Made by a program: the position numbers and the translations under genes
Notes under the pieces: generated by a model
What the model saw: the letters and a program-made list of their open reading frames with translations, nothing else
Database searches by the model: none
What the model was told of the DNA's origin: nothing
Shown here: positions 57,448-64,000 of the stretch, piece by piece
Layout of the letters: every line of letters starts with the position of its first letter
Position numbering within the stretch: the stretch's first letter is position 1
NCBI GenBank assembly: GCA_026119855.1
Contig: JAOWBW010002211.1
Span: 46,473-110,472, forward strand
DNA length: 64,000 nt
Reading direction: 5' to 3'
Origin: Campanula takesimana
Taxonomy: Eukaryota > Streptophyta > Magnoliopsida > Asterales > Campanulaceae

Positions 57448-58693
57448 AAAGACAAACTAACCCTTGGAGTTGATCAAATAAATCATCAATGTGAGGCAAA
57501 GGATATTTGTTCTTTACAGTCACCTGATTCAGTTTTCTATAGTCGATGCATAGTCTCAAGGACCCATCTTTCTTCTTTACAAACAACACAGGAGCTCCCC
57601 ACGGTGATACACTAGGTCGGATGAAACCCCTATCAATCAACTCTTGCAATTGAACTTTCAATTCCTTTAATTCAGCTGGAGCCATTCTGTAAGGTGATTC
57701 AGATATCGGGGTAGTACCTGGAAGTAAGTCAATACAAAACTCGATCTCCCTATCAGGAGGCATAGAATACTCAGTAGAGAACACATCAGGAAACTCTTTC
57801 ACTATATGCACATCCTCTACTTCAGGTAACTTTTTAGTAGTGTCCAGAACACTAGCCAAATACCCCGTACAACCACGATGCAACAACTTTCTAGCTTTCA
57901 CATAAGAAATAATACGAATTCCCTTACCCAAAGGTACAACCTCAAAAGTAAATTCAGGCACATCAGAAATAGAAAATGTAACCACCTTTTTATAACAATC
58001 AACTGAAGCATGGTATTTACTCAACCAATCCATTCCCAAGATAGTATCAAAATCTTGTAATGGCAAAACAACTAAATCAGCAAATAAAACATGCTCCCAA
58101 ATATGCACATCACAGCCATGTAACACCTTATTAGTCACCAAACACTCCCCTATTGGAGTAGACACTTCTAACACATAAGGTAGAGATTCAGAAGAAACAT
58201 GCAATCGAGAAGCAAAATGCACAGACAAATAAGAATGCGAAGAGCCAAGGTCTATAAGTGCACGTGCCCTCAAACTAGACACAGAAATTATACCTCCTAT
58301 CACGTTAGAAGAATTTGAAGCCTGTTGTTGATTGATAGCAAAAACACGACCTTGCACCTTAGGCTTCCCTGAGGCATCCCTCTTCTGACCCTGAGATGAT
58401 CCTGCTCCACTCCCATATGGTACAATCCTTGATCTTGGACAATCCTTCTGAAAATGGCCAAGCTGACCACAATTCAAACACTTTCCCTGCTTCTTCCAAC
58501 ATCGCTCTTCAGTGTGCCCTTCCTTCAGACAGTAATTACAAATCTTTCTACTTTGATTTCCCGGGATATTACCTTGATTTCTAATAATTTGTTTTCCTTG
58601 CGGTTGACTTCTAAATTGTGATGGTGTTCCCTGACCTCCTCGATTATCACCTCGCTGTGGTTGAGGTCTTCCTTGCCTTCCAGTACCTGCCAA
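57437..58693 (-). pseudogene. Chromovirus G zinc knuckles, protease and RT fingers
   Basis: A 418-residue frame. Two knuckles in a row, [14 protein letters not shown] and [14 protein letters not shown]. Protease active site [13 protein letters not shown], where Leu replaces the usual Thr or Ser of D-T/S-G; second block [12 protein letters not shown]. The RT fingers follow: [20 protein letters not shown], then [13 protein letters not shown]. It ends by frameshift. The phase continues from gag through a TAA at about 58715. The start given at 58693 is not an ATG; the frame simply follows the stop. Confidence 0.9.
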
Positions 58694-58714
58694 TTCAATT
58701 TTCCTCTTATGCTC

Positions 58715-58977
58715 TTATATATCATGCTCCACCTGATATGCTCTTTCAACAGCATCTTGAAAATCTTGCAACTTGTGAGATACTAGTTGACTTCGAATCA
58801 CAGTTTTCAAACCCTTTACAAATCTAGTTGCCTTCCTTTCCTCAGTTGCCACCAAGTGAGTGCAATACCTGGATAACTCCGTGAATTTGGATGTATACTG
58901 AGCCACAGACATAGTATTCTTTTCCAAGCTAAGAAACTCCATTTCCTTCTTGTCTTGATCTACCCGAGGAATGAAAT
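58715..58977 (-). pseudogene. Chromovirus G gag, C-terminal part
   Basis: About 88 residues with FLSLEKNTMSVAQYTSKFTE and FVKGLKTVIRSQL, the conserved end of the Retrotrans_gag domain. Truncated by insertion of copia F; bases beyond 58977 belong to F's LTR. Confidence 0.88.
58973..58977. repeat. Presumed target site of copia F (GAAAT)
   Basis: Five bases before the LTR start; the partner is outside the window. Confidence 0.5.
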
Positions 58978-59185
58978 TGTTGGGTATGCCCACATATATC
59001 TCAGTTTTAATGTATTAGGATTTATTAGATTTGATTGATCCATCACCTAAGTTTTATTTCATGGACTTTAGACCCACATGTAAGAAGTATTTATACTTCA
59101 TTTTTTAGGTTGTCCATTGTTATAGAATAGGCTTAGAAATAGGGCAAGAAGATCAAGTTTCAAGAAAAATCACTCAGTGAGTTTG

Positions 59186-59367
59186 AGCCGCGCTTATGCG
59201 CCTCCTGCGCCACGCGCCATGCGCCTCTTCACTCGCGCCTTGCGCCATTTAGAGCGCGCGCATAAGGATTTCTTCATAAGCTTACGCGCCTCTGCGCCCC
59301 TTGTTTTAAGCGCACGCTTACTGTGCGCCTATTGGCTAAATGCGCCTCTTGGCTCAAACGCGCCTCA
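59186..59367. repeat. GCGCC word cluster in the F LTR
   Basis: About fifteen (A/T)GCGCC(T/A) words in 180 bp, with GAGCGCGCGCAT at the centre. The same word recurs in F's coding part at 61234-61270 and 62590-62672. Confidence 0.92.
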
Positions 59368-59610
59368 AAGTGTTTATTCAAACACTCAGTGATTTATTGA
59401 AGACTCGAAGACTTGAAAAGAATTCAAAATTACGCCAATGATCCAACGGTGGATAAAAGATGCATATGCGCCTAATCTGTTGACACGTGTCCATAACGGT
59501 CACATTTATGTTGAGTGTCAAATGGCCATAAAATATGCATGCTCCAATCAACGAACGACAGCTCATCTTATCCACAAGGATTTCCAAACGGCTAGTTTTT
59601 TGAAGTTCAC

Positions 59611-59618
59611 TATAAATA
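59611..59618 (+). promoter_or_regulatory. TATA box of copia F LTR
   Basis: TATAAATA in CACTATAAATACCCC; the GCGCC cluster ends about 245 bp upstream. Confidence 0.75.
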
Positions 59619-60440
59619 CCCCATAACTTCAACATTTTGAAGTTGCTGAGTTTTGCTAAGAATTTCAAGAATTTCTCTCTCAAAGCATTTGTTGAAGATT
59701 TGAAGATTGCCTTCGTTTTTCCAGATTTCTCAAGAACATCTTCATACCTTCATCCTTAGCCCAGATCTTCAAAGCCTTAACACTTTAGTTTCTTGTGCTC
59801 TCCATCTCAAAGATCTAAAGAGCCTTGATTCTAAGAACACACACGCACCTCTTTAAGATTAATCATTTAGATTCATCTTTTAGAGATACACCGGTTATTG
59901 TTTTGGATTTGTTCTTTCATAGTAATAGATCTTGAGTTAGTGTATAAGCTCAAACATTGTAATTTGTAACACTCACTCATTATATAAGATCTCGATTAGA
60001 AATCCAAGACTAACCATCTTGGTAGAGGACGTAGATCTTTCATTGATCGAACCTCTCCAAATAGCTTGTGTTATTATCTTGTCATTTCTTTCAAGTTATT
60101 ATTTTCACTCACTATTTGCTTGTTTACTCATTGTAGATTGATTGAACTGAATTGTGTTGTGTTTGTTTTATCATTTGCCTTAGTTCCTTATTTCACTCAC
60201 TTTGAGCCAAAATACTTAGTGTGTGTGTTGCGCTCCCTTTATCACTTTGCGCCTACTTTCATTACTAAATTCCGCTGTGCATTTCACTCACTCACTTAGG
60301 CGCATTTCATAACGCTTACTTGATAAAGTGCGCATTCGCAATTGAGTTTTTCAAGGGTACGAAAAGAATTTTAAAACAGCTATTCACCCCCCCCCCTCTA
60401 GCTATTTTTCATACCCTTGTTGCCCTTTGGGACCAACAAG

Positions 60441-60452
60441 TGGTATCAGAGC
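60441..60452 (+). promoter_or_regulatory. Primer binding site of copia F (tRNA-iMet type)
   Basis: TGGTATCAGAGC two bases after the LTR end. Confidence 0.95.
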
Positions 60453-60512
60453 AAACACCTTTATAAAACATTTTTCGTTTTTCAAGCTTAACAGCTTGGG
60501 TGCCGATTCTAA

Positions 60513-61118
60513 ATGGCAAACTCAAAACCTATGGCAACTGCAAACTACACTCACGTTCCGGTCTTTGATGAAGATCATTTTGACGTATGGAAATTCAGCA
60601 TATTGACTCATCTCAACTCAATCGATGAAAGGCTCCATGACACCGTCGTTTATGGACCTTATATTCCGATGAAGGCGAATCCAAATCCACGCACCAACGC
60701 TGCTCAACCTACTGTCCTAAAACCAAGGGAAGAATGGACCGAGGAAGAAATTAGAAGAGTCGCAAATGATGGCAAAGCAAGAAACATTCTTCTAAGCACT
60801 CTAAGCACGGCGATGAAACAACAAGTCATGCATTGTGCTACTGCAAATGAGCTATGGGATGCTATTGAAGAGCATATTGAAGGAGACACCGTTTGCAAGG
60901 AGAACAAGAAATACGAAGTTCAAAAGAGATTCAACAATTTCTCTCAACTCCCCGGTGAAAACTTAAGGCAAACTTATGAACGCTACTGTGAAATTATCAA
61001 TCTATGTATTTCACTTGGCATGAAGTTTACCAACAAAGATTTGAATGTAAATTTTCTACAAGCTTTGGATCAAGATACCTTCATAAATCTAGCGCTCTTG
61101 AAGACGCTGGAACTTTAG
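60513..61118 (+). pseudogene. Copia F gag, N-terminal part
   Basis: ATG at 60513, 60 bp after the PBS. 201 residues: FDVWKFSILTHLNSIDERLH, then ILLSTLSTAMKQQVMHCATA, ELWDAIEEHIEGDTVCKENK and ETYERYCEIINLCISLGM, the copia gag core (UBN2 type) with its conserved LW..I...EG signature. A frameshift near 61080-61095 moves the reading frame, and this frame stops soon after. Forms the particle shell in an intact element. Confidence 0.9.
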
Positions 61119-61768
61119 ATGTTTGGACTTTAAGGAACCTATATGCAAATCTCAAAGTTTACGAACTCAAACTCCAACGAATCAGTGAAACTGAAGGAAA
61201 GTCAAAATCTATGGCTATGATGGCGCACAGAGAAGCCGCGCCTACTCCTGCGCCTACACCTGCGCCTGTACAAGATGAGAAAAGCTCCGATCCCAAAATT
61301 TCTACTTCTGAGCTATTAGACATGGATGATGAAGACTTCGCTTTATTTGTGAAGAAATTTCAAAAGTTCAGAAAATTCTCAAGACCCGGCTCAACCAACA
61401 AATTTCAAGGATCTACCAGCAAAGCTCCTCAAAGTTTTCAAGGAGCAGTGATTCAAAAGAAAAGAAGATCTTGTTTGTTTAATTGCAGGAAACCCGGACA
61501 TTTTGCATCAAGCTGCCCGATCCCCAAATTTGAATATATGCAGAAGAAGAGCAGCCATACTCCTAAATTCACTCCCAAGTTCACTCGACACAAGGGAATG
61601 GTTGCTGAAGAAGAAGCACCAGCAAATGAGCACAATACTTGGATTGAAACAGACTCCGATGAGAGCGATGAAGATTCCGATGATGGACTTGTTTGTTTGA
61701 TGGCAAATGATGATGAAGTTGATGCTTATGATTCTGATGATGACTTCTCCAAGGATGTTCCGATATGA
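61090..61768 (+). pseudogene. Copia F gag, middle part with zinc knuckle
   Basis: Continues gag in another frame: GTLDVWTLRNLYANLKVYEL, then an Ala-Pro repeat (APTPAPTPAPV) coded by GCGCC words. The knuckle reads CLFNCRKPGHFASSC: spacing C-X3-C instead of C-X2-C, so one residue is inserted. It ends in a strongly acidic tail (TDSDESDEDSDDG). About 290 bp of broken frame follow before the coiled-coil part. Confidence 0.85.
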
Positions 61769-62057
61769 ATGCCTTGAATAAACCTATCAAGAAATCTGCA
61801 GGTTTTCAAGAAGCGAAAAGAAGAAAGGACCAACCATCAGCGAGCTCGTTGAACAAGGATTCTCACTCCGGCTCAAAACGATGGTGGATTGTTATTCTCA
61901 CGATGTGATCTTGGAGCAAGGAACAAATTGAGAAAAGGAGCATACATTAGACCACAGGTTGAACCAACTTCTCCAATCTCCAAATCAATGATGAAGTGAT
62001 TGCTGAACAAGAAAAATTGTTCAAAAGGCTGAAAAGGTAATTACTAGATTTGATAGT

Positions 62058-62534
62058 ATGAAGGAAGCTTTAGCACTATCATGTGATGAAATTTCCCAGC
62101 TTAAGACCGAGAAATCTCTACTTAAATCTGAACTCACCCTCCTTAAGGAGCAGATAAAGAGCATGACTCCTCTTACCGTTAAAAACACTTTTCTAACAGA
62201 ACAGAACTCACTTCTTAAAGTTCAAAACGATGAATTGGTTGCTCAAATCACTGATCTTAAAAAGATTACAAATGAGTGGTCCAATTCTCGTGTCACTATG
62301 GAGAATATATTTGAGTCCCAAAAGTCAGTGGTGATAAAAGTGGCTTGGGATTCTCATCAACTAGTGACAACTTTAAATGTGATGTCTGTGCTGAAAGAGA
62401 TAGTGAATTTACCAACCAACAAACTCTTGAAATTCCCAAGGAAAAACATTCTAATTCAATGGGTAAAGGACATGAAAAGTCAAGAGACAAACATTCCATT
62501 ATGTCTACCCAACGAAGCAATTTGGGAAAGCTAA
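62058..62534 (+). pseudogene. Copia F coiled-coil region
   Basis: Residues 1-95 are a Leu/Lys/Glu heptad-like helix (LKTEKSLLKSELTLLKEQIK, then FLTEQNSLLKVQNDELVAQI), usual in the C-terminal half of SIRE-type gag. After about 62330 the meaningful frame shifts to that of 62345-62959, so the last 65 residues here are probably out of phase. Confidence 0.75.
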
Positions 62535-62959
62535 TGGAAAGAAAGATAGCTACAGATGAACCATCTCCTAGCAAAATCATTCTTGAAAATAGGCGCGCTC
62601 CTTCTCCGAGTGCTCATTATGCGCCTAAGAGCCACGCGCCTCATCGCCGTGCGCCTCCTAGCCCTATGCGCCCTTCGAGAAAAAGCGCTCCAAAATTTCA
62701 AAAGAAAGATTTTGTTAAGTCTAGTTCATCTGACCCAAAGAAGAATGCCATCCCCAAGAAAAGTAAAGAGTTTGTGAAAACTCACGTGATTGGTGGCTTT
62801 CATCATTGTTCCATTTGTGATTGTTCAGGACACAAGGCCGTGGAATGCCTTTTGCGATTCACTCCCAATGCCAAAGGACGTAAAAATCCTAAGGTCAAGC
62901 AAGAGGGGTTGTCAAAAGTTGCTAACCCTAGGACCCAAAGGAATAAAGGACCTGCTTAA
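62345..62959 (+). pseudogene. Copia F gag end: Ala-Pro repeat and second zinc knuckle
   Basis: Meaningful from GFSSTSDNFKCDVC onward. A second Ala-Pro-rich tract (RRAPSPSAHYAPKSHAPHRR) is coded by GCGCC words at 62590-62672. A normal knuckle follows, CSICDCSGHKAVEC, then a basic tail. The frame stops at 62957; the protease continues in another frame. Confidence 0.8.
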
Positions 62960-63140
62960 TGTCTATATTTCAGGTTCTTTGTGTTCATGGCTGGATCTTC
63001 AAAAGCTAGAAAATTATGAATGGATTCTCGATAGTGGGTGTTCAAGACACATGACTGGAGATGAATCCTTATTAGAAGATGTCCATGAAGAAAGAGGTCC
63101 TCCCGTAACATTTGGCGATAATAACAAAGGTCAAGTGTAG
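62955..63140 (+). pseudogene. Copia F aspartic protease, active-site part
   Basis: Frame with ENYEWILDSGCSRHMTGD (D-S-G active site), then VTFGDNNKGQV, typical of copia proteases. Ends at a TAG (63138-63140), after which pieces of the pre-integrase region are spread over two frames. Confidence 0.85.
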
Positions 63141-63666
63141 CATATGGAAAGCTCAAGAAAGACAAAGTGTGCATTGAAAGAGTCTCACTCGTGGAAGGGC
63201 TCAAGCACAACTTATTATCCATATCTCAATCTGCGACAAAGGATTAGAATGCCATTTTACTTCAACGCAATGTCTTATCAAGAATGGCAAAACTGTAGCT
63301 ATCTTACTACGGGATATCGTAAGACAAATATTTATATTATTGATTTTCATAGTATGAACTCTAGTACTAATCTTTGTTTTGTAGCAAAAAGTGTGAACGA
63401 AAATAGTTGGCTGTGGGCACAAGCGCTTAAGTCACTTGAACTTCAAGTATCTATCTAAACTCAGCAGGAATAATCTTGTCAAAGGACTTCCCAAAGTTGC
63501 TGATCATCATGACAAAAAGTGCGCCGCATGTCAACTTGGCAAACAACCGAAGCAGTCATTTTCAAGCAAGTCAAATCCTTCAACTACAAGATGTTTGCAA
63601 CTGCTTCACATTGATCTATTTGGACCAGTTTCCACCGCAGCATTCGTAGAAACAAGTATACTCTAG
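63140..63666 (+). pseudogene. Copia F GAG_pre-integrase region
   Basis: Readable only by changing frame: the region after the protease (63142-63400) has stops in all frames. From 63436, FKYLSKLSRNNLVKGLPKVA, then CAACQLGKQPKQSF and LLHIDLFGPVS carry the pre-integrase zinc-binding Cys pair and the first catalytic Asp of integrase. Confidence 0.85.
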
Positions 63667-64000
63667 TTGTGGTGGATGATTATTCAAGATATACATGGGT
63701 AGAGATGATGATTACAAAAGATGATTGTTATGATATTCTCACTACCTTATTTCGACTGCTCCAAACCCAAAAAGAAGATGACATCGTTAGTGTTCGATCC
63801 GACAATGGAACAGAATTCAAAAATAACGGTGTTGCTCGATATTGTGAAGATCATGGGATAGATCACAACTTTTCAACCGCCGGAGTTCCTCAACAAAATG
63901 GCGTCGTTGAACGAAAGAATAGAACGTTGATTGAAGCGGGAAAGACGATGATAGCTGAAGCTAAATTGCCTAAGTACTTTTGGGAAGAACTATCAACACT
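63650..64000 (+). pseudogene. Copia F integrase core, continuing off the edge
   Basis: YTLVVVDDYSRYTWVEMM, the second catalytic Asp in VRSDNGTEFKN, and the Glu in GVVERKNRTLIE; the frame is open to the end of the window. A shift at about 63645 joins it to the pre-integrase frame. All three catalytic residues (with Asp in LLHIDLFGP) are present. Confidence 0.9.

Larger units (their letters stand above)
52732..58977 (-). mobile_element. Ty3/gypsy chromovirus G (Tekay/Del-like), 3' part
   Basis: Minus orientation: 3' LTR (52732-54875), PPT (54876-54892), integrase with a chromodomain-like end, RNase H, reverse transcriptase, protease, two zinc knuckles and the end of gag. Copia F interrupts gag at 58977; the 5' remainder is outside. 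Inserted in element E. Confidence 0.92.
58978..60438 (+). repeat. 5' LTR of copia F
   Basis: 1461 bp, TGTTGGGTATGCC...GGGACCAACA. TATA box at 59611-59618. GCGCC words at 59186-59367, and again near the end (60228-60340). A C-run at 60388-60396. Confidence 0.9.
58978..64000 (+). mobile_element. Ty1/copia retrotransposon F (SIRE/Maximus-like), 5' part
   Basis: Plus strand: 5' LTR 58978-60438, PBS 60441-60452, gag from 60513, then a coiled-coil region, second zinc knuckle, protease and integrase running off the right edge. Long gag with a coiled coil and two knuckles fits the SIRE group. At least five frameshifts. Confidence 0.92.

Overview
Plant nuclear DNA built entirely of transposable elements. 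I find no host gene, rRNA, tRNA, CRISPR array or bacterial feature. Dual-RNase-H Tat-type Ty3/gypsy elements, a chromodomain Ty3/gypsy element, two Ty1/copia elements with tRNA-iMet primer sites and a plant-type LINE tail point to a flowering plant, probably a eudicot with a large repeat-rich genome. The species cannot be named from this window.

The window is a stack of insertions that LTR ends, target duplications (TSDs), primer sites (PBS) and polypurine tracts (PPT) allow to be unpicked. The outermost layer is element E (minus strand): part of its 3' LTR at 41331-42310 and internal pieces at 42311-42673 and 51864-52731. Into E went three elements. C (plus strand) has its 3' LTR at 38698-41330 and its left end outside the window. 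D is a complete minus-strand non-autonomous element at 42674-51863. G is a minus-strand chromovirus with its 3' LTR at 52732-54875 and pol at 54910-58977. Into C went copia element A (1-4754, minus) and B (5368-34766, minus, Tat type, TSD GCTAG). Into B went H (10240-21949, minus, non-autonomous, TSD ACTAT) and a truncated LINE (33003-34339) inside B's 5' LTR. Into G went copia element F (58978 to the end of the window, plus, SIRE-like).

Coding capacity is decayed throughout. B still shows gag, protease, reverse transcriptase, two RNase H domains, integrase and an antisense extra ORF with its own TATA box, but with many stops, and H splits the extra ORF. G has lost the catalytic glutamate of its integrase. 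H and D keep only gag remnants, so they would have depended on proteins from relatives such as B.

Four signals are not explained by ordinary annotation. (1) About 17 copies of a short motif (CTACG ... variable hairpin ... CGTAG) in all five Tat-type elements, whose inner stem changes in sequence but keeps its pairing. (2) A second, GNRA-looped hairpin next to A-tracts downstream of pol. (3) A copy of the first ten bases of the PBS inside the LTR of every Tat-type element. (4) CpG-rich dyad words, different in each family, near the promoters and leaders of unrelated LTR elements; one word is shared by B, H and the antisense ORF promoter.
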